Origin: an uncultured Nitrosospira sp. | GTDB lineage: Bacteria; Nitrospirota; Nitrospiria; Nitrospirales; Nitrospiraceae | Reading direction: 5' to 3' | Assembly: GCA_900696515.1 (NCBI GenBank) | Contig: CAADGK010000064.1 | Span: forward strand, 77,055 to 127,151 | DNA length: 50,097 nt | In this document: piece after piece, positions 43,212-50,097 of the stretch | How positions within the stretch are numbered: position 1 is the first letter of the stretch | How the letters are laid out: every line of letters begins with the position of its first letter | Notes under the pieces: model-generated | Database searches by the model: none | What the model saw: the letters and a program-made list of their open reading frames with translations, nothing else | What the model was told of the DNA's origin: nothing | Position numbers and translations under genes: made by a program

Positions 43212-44003
43212 TTATAACTTGTACAGGGAGACACGCCGGTCACGAAGCAGATCGTTATAACGATTGAGACTCTTGTTGCGGGCTTCAGCAGGATCGATCT
43301 CGATAATAGTCAGTTCTTCTTTGTCACGCGCCGCTCGCTGCATGATCACGCCTTTCGGTGTGACGATTTCACTCTTGCCGATGTAAGTCAATGGATCCTT
43401 GCCACCGCGTGCCTCCCGGCCGATGCGATTGCACGTCACGGCAAACACCCGATTTTCAAGGCACCGAACGGGCATCGAATCCGGGCAGTTCGGCAAGACA
43501 AGATTGGAGGGATGGCAAATGATCTCGGCGCCCTGAATCGCCAATGTCCGAGCAGCCTCTGGATAGTACCAATCGAAACAAATCATGACACCGATCTTGG
43601 CGACACCGATATCCCACACCAGAAAGCCGGAATCACCCGGCGTGAAGAACTGGGTTTCTTCGTAAAACAGATGGGTTTTTCGGTAACACCCCAGAAATCC
43701 AGAAGGCCCCACGACCACGGCGGAGTTATAACACACTGATCCGGATCGTTCGGGGAGTCCTGCCACAAGATGCAGCTTGCGGCTCTTCGCGATATCCACG
43801 AGCCGGCGAACCGTCGGACCATCCGGAACCGGCTCGGCAAGACGCTGCGCCTCTTCACGAGACAAGAATTGATACCCGGAGGCGAACAGCTCCGGGAGTA
43901 CGAGCAAATCGGCATCCGCCTGCTCCAGCTTCGCCGCCACCACATCAAGATTCGCAGCGACTTCCCCGAATTGCGGATCGAATTGGTAGAAGCCGACTCG
44001 CAC
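43212..44003 (-). CDS. Carbon-nitrogen hydrolase (nitrilase superfamily)
   Basis: A 263-residue amidase-type enzyme of the nitrilase superfamily. The catalytic triad is visible: Glu in LVLPELFASGY (about residue 38), Lys in CYRKTHLF (about 109) and Cys in VMICFDWYYPE (about 142). GTG 44003 is chosen because CGGAGC lies seven bases upstream and a hairpin sits between it and the next gene. A TTG at 44078 would place that hairpin inside the coding region. Likely substrates are linear amides or N-carbamoyl compounds; the precise one is unclear. Confidence 0.88.
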   Translation of the reverse strand: MRVGFYQFDPQFGEVAANLDVVAAKLEQADADLLVLPELFASGYQFLSREEAQRLAEPVPDGPTVRRLVDIAKSRKLHLVAGLPERSGSVCYNSAVVVGPSGFLGCYRKTHLFYEETQFFTPGDSGFLVWDIGVAKIGVMICFDWYYPEAARTLAIQGAEIICHPSNLVLPNCPDSMPVRCLENRVFAVTCNRIGREARGGKDPLTYIGKSEIVTPKGVIMQRAARDKEELTIIEIDPAEARNKSLNRYNDLLRDRRVSLYKL

Positions 44004-44024
44004 AGGACGCTCCGTTTCATGCAA

Positions 44025-44055
44025 GAACGGGCAGGGATTGCGTCCCTGCCCGTTC
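44025..44055 (-). terminator. Strong hairpin between the SmbP-like and nitrilase-family genes
   Basis: GAACGGGCAGGGA and TCCCTGCCCGTTC form a perfect 13-base-pair stem with a 5-base loop. It lies about 40 bases after the SmbP-like stop on the minus strand. No T-run follows on that strand, so it may be a factor-dependent stop or an RNA-stabilising 3' hairpin. Its position supports GTG 44003 as the start of the next gene. Confidence 0.55.
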
Positions 44056-44094
44056 AAAATCTCAGCTGTCGCCGACAACTATCGGCTATTGACG

Positions 44095-44442
44095 TTACTT
44101 CACTTCAGCCAGATGCGTGGCGCCGCCGTCGGCGTGTTCCGTGCATGCCTCCGCATGTCCGGCTTTGCCATGCTTCACCGCTTCCGTCAGATGCTTCACG
44201 CCTTCGAGTAAATGCGGGTTTTTCCCACCGGCAGCCGTCGCATGCTTCAGCGCCTCTTCTGCATGCTGCACACAGGCGTCGGCATGGCCTTCCTTGCCAT
44301 GGGATGCCGCACCCCTCGCATGTTCGACCGCTTCTGCCAGATGCTTGTCCCCGGCCAGTGCGACGCCATTGAACAACGGCGCCCCAAGCAACAGGCTGCC
44401 CCCGATCACCACCAACGCACTACGAAGAATTCTTCTCATCAT
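44095..44442 (-). CDS. SmbP-like small periplasmic metal-binding protein
   Basis: A 115-residue exported protein with a signal peptide (about residues 5-30, ending VALAGDK). The mature part is a chain of short helical repeats with regular His residues: HLAEAVEHARGAASHGKEGH, ADACVQHAEEALKHA and HLTEAVKHGKAGHAEACTEH. This matches SmbP of Nitrosomonas europaea, which binds copper and other metals. The mature part also has two Cys. ATG 44442 lies behind AAGGAGG. It has its own promoter and hairpin, so it is a single-gene unit. A role in copper handling or buffering is likely. Confidence 0.8.
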   Translation of the reverse strand: MMRRILRSALVVIGGSLLLGAPLFNGVALAGDKHLAEAVEHARGAASHGKEGHADACVQHAEEALKHATAAGGKNPHLLEGVKHLTEAVKHGKAGHAEACTEHADGGATHLAEVK

Positions 44443-44502
44443 GGCTGCCTCCTTGATGGATGAAGATTCACAGTTCAAGTGACGGCTGCTTTGCATAAAT
44501 TC

Positions 44503-44532
44503 ACCTTACACAGCGGGTCTCACGACTGTCAA
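44503..44532 (-). promoter_or_regulatory. Promoter of the SmbP-like gene
   Basis: Minus-strand consensus TTGACA (44527-44532), an 18-base spacer and TAAGGT (44503-44508). The -35 box overlaps the end of the sulfurtransferase gene. The leader would be about 55 bases. Confidence 0.55.
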
Positions 44533-45407
44533 GAATGTTGGGGGGCTGAGGAAAATCCAAGAATTTTCTGCAGCGACTGCAAGTCCTTCTCGACCGGAGC
44601 GGCAAAGTCCCGACTCCACTCCCACCATGATCCTGGGTAGTTGCTGACCTTCGGATACCCGACCAGCTTAAGGATAAAGTAGAGCCAGGCTGATCGTACC
44701 CCTCCGGTACAGTAGCAAATCACCTCCTGATCTGGTTGCACCCCCTTCGCCTCCAACATTTCCTTGACCACCGTAACGTCCTTGATCGTGGCATCTTTAT
44801 TTAGAAAGCCGTTCCACGCCAGATGAATGGCTGAGGGAATATGGCCGGGCCGTGGAATCCCCGATACTTCTTTCCCGAGGTATTCTTCAACACTTCGCGC
44901 ATCCAGAATCGCCGTCTGGGGATGCGGCATCCTCACAATCGTTTTCAGATCGTCTTTCACCATCAGTAGCGTCTGCACCGGTCGAGCAGTAAAGTTCCCC
45001 ATCGGTGACGACACTGGCCCATGTTCGAAGGGCCGCTTCTCTGCTGTCCACTTCACCCACCCCCCGTCCAGAATACGCAGGCGTGGGTGACCCAGATAGT
45101 CCAACATCCAGAACATCCGTCCTTCATCGCCCCAATTGTCGAAAGGGTTCGAATAGATCACGACATCGCTGTCGTGATTGATCCCGAGACGGCGAAGGAT
45201 CTGTTCGATCTGGCCAAGGTCTGGATTGAGCAATCCCTTCGCCACGGCCTTGGGGTCACTATATTCATGCCACGTCGAATGAACAGCCCCCGGAATATGG
45301 CCGCCGAATTCATAGGCCGCTCGACCGCGAACGTCGAGAACGACCAACCCCGGTTTTCCCAACTGCTCTTGGAGTGTCTCAGTATCGATCAACAATGGAT
45401 GGTTCAC
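44529..45407 (-). CDS. Thiosulfate sulfurtransferase (two-domain rhodanese)
   Basis: A 292-residue protein with two rhodanese domains. The N-terminal domain (about residues 1-130) has the fold but no catalytic Cys. The C-terminal domain has the active-site loop CYCTGGVRSAW, with the nucleophile at about Cys233. Such enzymes move sulfane sulfur from thiosulfate or mercaptopyruvate to thiols or cyanide; the loop favours thiosulfate. The start is GTG 45407 with AAAGGA upstream. It follows the HDAC-like gene by about 35 bases and probably shares its message. Confidence 0.9.
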   Translation of the reverse strand: MNHPLLIDTETLQEQLGKPGLVVLDVRGRAAYEFGGHIPGAVHSTWHEYSDPKAVAKGLLNPDLGQIEQILRRLGINHDSDVVIYSNPFDNWGDEGRMFWMLDYLGHPRLRILDGGWVKWTAEKRPFEHGPVSSPMGNFTARPVQTLLMVKDDLKTIVRMPHPQTAILDARSVEEYLGKEVSGIPRPGHIPSAIHLAWNGFLNKDATIKDVTVVKEMLEAKGVQPDQEVICYCTGGVRSAWLYFILKLVGYPKVSNYPGSWWEWSRDFAAPVEKDLQSLQKILGFSSAPQHS

Positions 45408-45441
45408 GATATTGTTCCTTTACAATCCATTCGCGCCTGAT

Positions 45442-46386
45442 TCATGCCCTCAATAGTGCTTGGATATGGGCATCCACTGAGTGCGCCAACGCGGTGAGGT
45501 TGTAGCCGCCTTCGAGCGAGGACAGAATACGCCCCTTCGCATGGCGCTTGGCAATCCCGGCGACAATGTCTGTCAGATCTGCATATCCGGCCTCCGTTAA
45601 CCCCATACTCGCCAACGGGTCATCTTTGTGGGCATCGAATCCCGCTGAAATAATCACAAACTCCGGCTTGAACGCATCGGCCGCCGGCACCAGGGCTTTG
45701 AGGAAAATCGCATGGTACTCCGCATCACCCTCCCCTGCCTCCATCGGCACATTGATGGTAAATCCTTGCCCGGCTCCCTTGCCTCGCTCGGTTCCACGAC
45801 CGGTGCCAGGATAGTGCGGATATTGATGGGTGCTGAAAAAGAGCACGGAAGGATCCTCTTCAAAACTATGCTGCGTCCCGTTGCCATGGTGCACATCCCA
45901 ATCCACGATCAGCACCCTCGTCACTCCGTATTTCTTTTGGACATAGCGCGCGGCAATCGACACATTATTAAGAAGGCAAAATCCCATCGCACGACCGGCT
46001 TCAGCGTGGTGCCCTGGAGGGCGAACCGCACAAAAGACATGTTCCACCTGATGGGCCATGATGGCATCAACCGCTGCCAATGCACCGCCTGCCGCAAGGT
46101 AGGCCGCATGTAGTGAGCCTGGCGACATCGACGTATCAGGATCGAGCGAGACACGGCCCTCTGTTGGCGCATGCCGATTGAGCGAGGCCACATAGCTCGG
46201 CGAGTGAACCTGCGTGACCCATTCATCTTCAGCCCGTCGAGGCTCGATGCGAGTCAACTGAGCGACAGTACCACTCTCCTCCAATCGCTGCATAATCGCG
46301 CGCAACCGATTGGGAGACTCCGGATGTCCCGGTCCCATGTCATGCTCAAGAAACGCTGGATGGTAGACGAGACCCGTTTTGCCCAT
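45442..46386 (-). CDS. Histone-deacetylase-superfamily amidohydrolase
   Basis: A 314-residue zinc amidohydrolase of the bacterial HDAC/AcuC/acetylpolyamine-deacetylase superfamily. Motifs: FLEHDMGPGHPESPNRL near residues 13-29, RPPGHHAEAG with the catalytic His pair, and DWDVHHGNGTQ with zinc Asp and His. SAGFDAHKDDPL supplies the third zinc ligand, and LEGGYNL is also present. Removal of acetyl groups from small amines or proteins is likely; the substrate is unknown. The same-strand sulfurtransferase gene follows 34 bases on. Confidence 0.92.
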   Translation of the reverse strand: MGKTGLVYHPAFLEHDMGPGHPESPNRLRAIMQRLEESGTVAQLTRIEPRRAEDEWVTQVHSPSYVASLNRHAPTEGRVSLDPDTSMSPGSLHAAYLAAGGALAAVDAIMAHQVEHVFCAVRPPGHHAEAGRAMGFCLLNNVSIAARYVQKKYGVTRVLIVDWDVHHGNGTQHSFEEDPSVLFFSTHQYPHYPGTGRGTERGKGAGQGFTINVPMEAGEGDAEYHAIFLKALVPAADAFKPEFVIISAGFDAHKDDPLASMGLTEAGYADLTDIVAGIAKRHAKGRILSSLEGGYNLTALAHSVDAHIQALLRA

Positions 46387-46408
46387 GACAACTACTCGTG
46401 AAGCGTGG

Positions 46409-46510
46409 TTCGCTTGAAGCGAAGCGCTGGTAGCTTATGGCCTATGGCATGGGGAGAAAGAAGTTGCCCGGATTGTTCCTTCTCGTGCTATACACCATAG
46501 GCCATCAGCT
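46409..46510. repeat. Palindromic intergenic element
   Basis: AGCTTATGGCCTATGG (46432-46447) and CCATAGGCCATCAGCT (46495-46510) are inverted copies with one mismatch, 15 of 16 bases. The inner flanks (GAGAAAGAA... and ...TTCCTTCTC) also pair, so about 79 bases can fold into one hairpin. Just before it, TTCGCTT-G-AAGCGAA (46409-46423) is a second perfect palindrome. No gene or TIR-bounded ORF lies inside; it looks like a REP- or MITE-type intergenic repeat. Confidence 0.6.
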
Positions 46511-46606
46511 CTTCTCCTATGTGAGATATGATGCCAGGTTATCACGCAGAAAACGTCATAGACAATGTGCCGCGGCGCTGCTATCGTCCTCACACGGAGG
46601 GAAATA

Positions 46607-46924
46607 ATGCCGAATCCTAGAATTGAACCGCTCAAGAAAGTGCTCGCCATCGATCCGAACGACGATGTGGCCTGGTTTGGATTGGGGAAAGCCTACATGG
46701 ACGATGGGAACTTTGAAGAAGCCGCAAAGGCCCTCAGACAATGTGTCACCGTAAAGCCCACCTACTCCGCCGCCTACTTTGCGCTGGCACAGTCACTTCA
46801 TAAACTGAATCGGATCGACGAATGCCGTACAATCTGCGCCACTGGCATTGAGGTCTCGACCAAAAATGGCGATGCCATGGTGACGAAGAATTTGGAGATG
46901 CTCAAGGGTGCATTACCTTCCTAA
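46607..46924 (+). CDS. TPR-repeat protein
   Basis: A 105-residue protein with about two and a half tetratricopeptide repeats. DDVAWFGLGKAYMDDGNFEE is followed by AAKALRQCVTVKPTYSAAYF and ALAQSLHKLNRIDECRTIC. ATG 46607 has GGAGGG upstream. TPR proteins bind partner proteins. No partner is coded beside it, since the next gene runs on the other strand. It lies just after the palindromic element. Confidence 0.8.
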   Translation: MPNPRIEPLKKVLAIDPNDDVAWFGLGKAYMDDGNFEEAAKALRQCVTVKPTYSAAYFALAQSLHKLNRIDECRTICATGIEVSTKNGDAMVTKNLEMLKGALPS

Positions 46925-46987
46925 TATTTCGCGACTTGCCTGCCACATCTTTCCCGCTCTTTGAATGGCCAAGAGCCCCTGATGCCA

Positions 46988-47833
46988 CTACAACGTCTGA
47001 CAAATGGAATCTCTCTGTCGTTCTGAGAGTAAGGCCAAGGCCTGCGGGTTCTGAATCAGAAGCCTCACCCGTGGTTGAGTTCTCTGGTGTCGTGGACGCT
47101 CCACCAATTCGACGTTAGCTAATCTCGTTCCAGCCTTTGACGGCAAGGGCTCCACATCCCACAGGGAAATCAGCACGGCACTCATGGTCGGGATCTTGGT
47201 GAGTAACACCGTCACCGTACCCGCCAGCATTTTCAGATCTAGCCAGATCTCTTCTGGCCTGGTCGCTCTGTCGCCCTGAAGATCTGCCCGCGGAATCGAG
47301 ATGCCAAGCACCACCGGATCGCAGTAGTCGGCCAATTGCTTGGCCTTTTGGCGAGTGCGGGCAAGGATCCGATGCGTCAGGATCACCCCTCGATCTTCCT
47401 CCTCACCGACAACCTCATCGAGGTCGAGCCCACGCAACGGCAACCGTTGCCGTTCTGCAGAGCCCACCATAGTCGTGACTTCCACGAAGAACCGTTCACG
47501 CCCAACACGGCATTCAAGATCGGCTGTGCGGGCTTGAGATTCCGGCAGGAAGGTGACGTGGACCCCAGTGCGAATAAGCAGGGTAGCCAATTCCAATTCG
47601 GCGAGGGCGGATTCCCTCACCCCGTAATCATAGTGTGTGAGACGCCGGACCAGTCGACTGAGGCGTAGATGGCTCGATTGATCCGCACAATGTCGCTGGA
47701 GCGTCGACCACCGGTCATGAAGCCCAGATGCAAGCCCTTGCTCCTCCCGCTTCCAGGCGGGCACGTGCGCTGACTGCTCCCCATGAAGTGGTACGGCCAA
47801 CCTGAACGTCTTGCGCGAACGAAATCTCGCCAT
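46988..47833 (-). CDS. Unrecognised protein with a PD-(D/E)xK-like motif
   Basis: A 281-residue soluble protein of no family I recognise. In the middle, an acidic helix (LAELELATLLIRTG, about residues 78-90) is followed by LPESQARTADLECRVGRERF and FVEVTTM. Asp105 and Glu118-x-Thr120 have the spacing of a PD-(D/E)xK nuclease core, with Thr in place of the final Lys. The C-terminal half has no recognisable motif. ATG 47833 lies three bases after the stop of the small gene at 47837-48172, so the two are co-translated. Confidence 0.6.
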   Translation of the reverse strand: MARFRSRKTFRLAVPLHGEQSAHVPAWKREEQGLASGLHDRWSTLQRHCADQSSHLRLSRLVRRLTHYDYGVRESALAELELATLLIRTGVHVTFLPESQARTADLECRVGRERFFVEVTTMVGSAERQRLPLRGLDLDEVVGEEEDRGVILTHRILARTRQKAKQLADYCDPVVLGISIPRADLQGDRATRPEEIWLDLKMLAGTVTVLLTKIPTMSAVLISLWDVEPLPSKAGTRLANVELVERPRHQRTQPRVRLLIQNPQALALLSERQRDSICQTL

Positions 47834-47836
47834 CGG

Positions 47837-48172
47837 TCATACCGGTGCTGCGCCTTCATCATCGTTGGGTGACAAGCCAAGCGACTCCGGGCGACGCTGT
47901 GCCACCTCTTCATACAAATCGTCCAGCCATCGACCGGCACAACCCAACACCTCACGGACCAGCGGTTCCGGCTGACCGGTTCGCCTGATCGTCCATTGCG
48001 ACACGTACTCCAGGAGCGTCTCCCGGTCAAATTGCCGACTGGACTGCGTCGCCAACGTCACAAGTTCACCCAGTCCAATGTGCAAGATCTCGGCGACCAG
48101 GTCCCTTCCATACGACGTGCTGGCCGTCACATATTGAATGGCGCGATTGATTTCTTGTTCAGTCATGGCCAC
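47837..48172 (-). CDS. Small helical protein paired with the nuclease-like gene
   Basis: A 111-residue soluble, all-helical protein with an acidic C-terminus. It is not recognised. MTEQEINRAIQYVTASTSYG opens it, and LVTLATQSSRQFDRETLLEY lies in the middle. The stop is three bases before the ATG of the nuclease-like gene, so the two form a compact pair. It is divergent from the oligopeptidase gene across about 145 bases. A regulator or partner role is possible but unproven. Confidence 0.5.
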   Translation of the reverse strand: MAMTEQEINRAIQYVTASTSYGRDLVAEILHIGLGELVTLATQSSRQFDRETLLEYVSQWTIRRTGQPEPLVREVLGCAGRWLDDLYEEVAQRRPESLGLSPNDDEGAAPV

Positions 48173-48316
48173 GACACTAAAAACCTGTCACATTCCCGGC
48201 ACCTCCGTCAATGCGGGCATGCGGGTTCCGCCTGCGGCCTCACATTTTTCTCTTCTCCTGAAAGAGACCGATGATATGATCGGCCATTATCCGATTCACG
48301 TATCAAGGAGTACCCG

Positions 48317-50097
48317 ATGGCACGAACATCCGCGACGCAACCTATCACCAAACGAAGCCGCTCGACCTATCCTGACCGATGGGACCTCACCGAGCTGGTC
48401 AACGATCCAGTGACTGACATCGCCGCCCAGCTTGCCGATCTGGAATCGAAGGTCGTGAAGATAGAAGCCGCACGATCAACAGTGACCCCCTCCATGTCCA
48501 GCCATGATTTTCTCACGCTGCTCCAGCTCAGCGAGGAGATCGCGCAGGGTGCATCGCGTCTCGGTGCCTATACCTATCTGCGGTTTTCAGAAAACACGAA
48601 AAATGCCGATGCTCGTTCATTGAAGACCCGGGTGGAAGAACAGCTGACCGGTCTGACGAATCGATTGCTGTTCTTCGAACTCTGGTGGCAGGGCGTAGAC
48701 GACGTCAATGCGGCGCGCCTGATGGCTGATGCGGGCGATCTGCGCTATCACCTGGAGACCATCCGGCGCTTCAAGCCGCACACCCTGTCCGAGCCGGAAG
48801 AAAAGATCCTCAACCTCAAGAACGTCACCGGTCGAAGCGCCGTCCACACCCTCTACGATGTCGTGACAAACGGATTCACCTTCACCATGAACGTCGGCGG
48901 GAAGAAAAAGTCCGTCAATCGGGAAGAACTGATGACCTACGTGCGAAACCCGAAGGCTCCTGTCCGTCAGGCTGCCTATCAGGAACTCTATCGTGTCTTT
49001 GCAACCCAGCGCGACTTGTTGGGAGAGATCTACAAAACGCTCGTGAATGATCTGAAGTCGGAAAACCTCGGGCTCCGCCGTTTTTCTTCTCCCATCGCCA
49101 GTCGCAATCTCAGCAACGACGTACCTGACCAGGCCGTCGACGTCCTCCTGGCGGCCTGCGCGAAGAACGCCGACATCTTTCAGACCTATTTCAAACTCAA
49201 ATCCAAGATCTGCAAAATCAAGTCGATGAGCCGATACCATCTCTACGCGCCGCACCGAACAGAAACAAAAAAGTACCGATACGCTGATGCCGTCACGATG
49301 GTGCTCGACGCGTACCGGGGCTTTTCGCCTCGCCTGGCGGATTTAGCGGAGCAGGTATTCCGAGATCGACATATCGACGCCCCGACACGCCCTGGCAAAC
49401 TGGGCGGCGCCTACTGCTACAGCATCGTTCCAGGCATGACACCCTATGTCATGCTGAACTACACGGGGGAAGCCCGAGACATTGCGACTATGGCCCATGA
49501 ACTCGGCCATGCCGTCCATGGCATGCTGGCCAAAGACCATTCTACCTTCACCTTCCATTCAACCCTGCCCCTGGCGGAAACGGCATCCGTCTTCGGGGAG
49601 CGCATACTCTCCGACGCATTGATGTCCCAGGAACGGAACAAAGCCGTTCAGCAAGGCCTGCTGTTGGGCCAATTGGACGACATTTACGCCACCGTACTGA
49701 GGCAAGCCTACTTCGTTCGTTTTGAAAAATTGGCTCATCAGATGATCGCGGACGGTGCAACGGCCGATCAATTGGCGAAGACCTATGGACAGGAGCTGCG
49801 GCAACAATTTGGTAAGGCCATCAAAGTGCCGGATGAATTTCAATGGGAGTGGCTGACCATTCCCCATATTTTTGCCAGCCCATTCTACTGCTACGCCTAC
49901 AGCTTTGGGAACTTGCTCGTGCTGGCACTCTACCGCATGTACAAGGAACAAGGCCCTGCGTTTGTCCCAAAGTATCTGGATCTCCTGGCCACCGGCGGTT
50001 CGCAGTCGCCACAGCAAATCCTCGCTACCGTCGGTGTCGATATGACTTCCGAAGCCTTCTGGCAATCGGGGTTCGATACGATCCGGGAGATGGTCGA
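48317..50097 (+). CDS. pepF: M3 family oligoendopeptidase (PepF-type), cut by window end
   Basis: A cytoplasmic zinc peptidase of family M3 that cuts short peptides. ATG 48317 has AAGGAG; the frame stays open to the end of the window, so about 593 residues are visible. The M3 signature HELGHAVHG has its HExxH at about residues 394-398, with the third zinc ligand in LAETASVFGE (about 25 residues on). IASRNLSNDVPDQAV and RPGKLGGAYCYSIVP are oligoendopeptidase-F-like blocks. Near the end, IPHIFASPFYCYAYSFGNLL is family-typical. Only a short C-terminal end is missing. Confidence 0.93.
   Translation, partial: MARTSATQPITKRSRSTYPDRWDLTELVNDPVTDIAAQLADLESKVVKIEAARSTVTPSMSSHDFLTLLQLSEEIAQGASRLGAYTYLRFSENTKNADARSLKTRVEEQLTGLTNRLLFFELWWQGVDDVNAARLMADAGDLRYHLETIRRFKPHTLSEPEEKILNLKNVTGRSAVHTLYDVVTNGFTFTMNVGGKKKSVNREELMTYVRNPKAPVRQAAYQELYRVFATQRDLLGEIYKTLVNDLKSENLGLRRFSSPIASRNLSNDVPDQAVDVLLAACAKNADIFQTYFKLKSKICKIKSMSRYHLYAPHRTETKKYRYADAVTMVLDAYRGFSPRLADLAEQVFRDRHIDAPTRPGKLGGAYCYSIVPGMTPYVMLNYTGEARDIATMAHELGHAVHGMLAKDHSTFTFHSTLPLAETASVFGERILSDALMSQERNKAVQQGLLLGQLDDIYATVLRQAYFVRFEKLAHQMIADGATADQLAKTYGQELRQQFGKAIKVPDEFQWEWLTIPHIFASPFYCYAYSFGNLLVLALYRMYKEQGPAFVPKYLDLLATGGSQSPQQILATVGVDMTSEAFWQSGFDTIREMV

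Noticed and set aside
1-50097. CRISPR arrays, tRNA or rRNA genes
   Set aside because: I saw no regularly spaced direct repeats, no tRNA T-arm with matching acceptor stem and no rRNA sequence.

Overview
The window reads as chromosome of a Nitrospira-like bacterium (phylum Nitrospirota). I infer this from three things: a complete Pup-type 20S proteasome locus (Mpa/ARC ATPase, Dop, PrcB, PrcA, PafA) next to Gram-negative envelope genes (TolC-family channel, EnvC, FtsEX); an SmbP-like His-rich metal-binding protein of the kind known from nitrifiers; and small proteins such as the DUF4321 and DUF3147 types. No 16S or marker gene is present, so the genus is an inference. Most of the window is dense and GC-rich with short gaps and many stop/start overlaps. 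A more AT-rich patch lies around 26.2-28.2 kb.

Layout. 0-3.5 kb (+): end of lon, then thiL, a DUF2062 membrane protein and an HD phosphohydrolase. 3.5-7.4 kb: small exported or membrane proteins of unknown function, long gene-poor gaps and a decayed IS256-type transposase. 7.5-14.9 kb (-): the proteasome operon mpa-dop-prcB-prcA-pafA, ending in an M23 peptidase gene that overlaps pafA. A sigma70-like promoter lies just upstream of mpa. No Pup/UBact gene fits in the cluster. 14.9-16.7 kb (-): thiS-thiG-thiE, with a ThiS that runs past its Gly-Gly. 16.7-17.2 kb (+): a stand-alone helix-hairpin-helix protein. 17.3-26.1 kb (-): a long co-directional run ffh-rpsP-rimM-trmD-rplS-rnhB-yraN followed by ftsE-ftsX-envC-ctpA. 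26.2-28.2 kb (+): DUF4321 protein and an OafA-type acyltransferase. 28.3-30.8 kb (-): uvrB and a glycine-rich RRM protein with a clear terminator.

31-38.2 kb is accessory: exported proteins, an M28 peptidase, a TolC-family channel, a degenerate CPBP protein, a DUF3147 protein, a Phd/RelE-type toxin-antitoxin pair with an operator-promoter, and a UPF0145 protein. 38.3-41.1 kb (+) is a UvrA-family protein. 41.1-46.4 kb (-) holds a DUF3422 protein, YqgE, a nitrilase-family amidase, the SmbP-like protein, a thiosulfate sulfurtransferase and a histone-deacetylase-like hydrolase. A palindromic intergenic element follows, then a TPR protein, an unrecognised gene pair with a nuclease-like motif, and the start of a long M3 oligopeptidase that runs off the window end.

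The gene groups fit together as protein quality control (Lon, proteasome, CtpA, M3 and M28 peptidases), cell division and murein remodelling (FtsEX-EnvC-CtpA, plus the M23 peptidase tied to pafA), translation and secretion (SRP, L19, S16 and their maturation factors), thiamine synthesis, and nucleotide excision repair.
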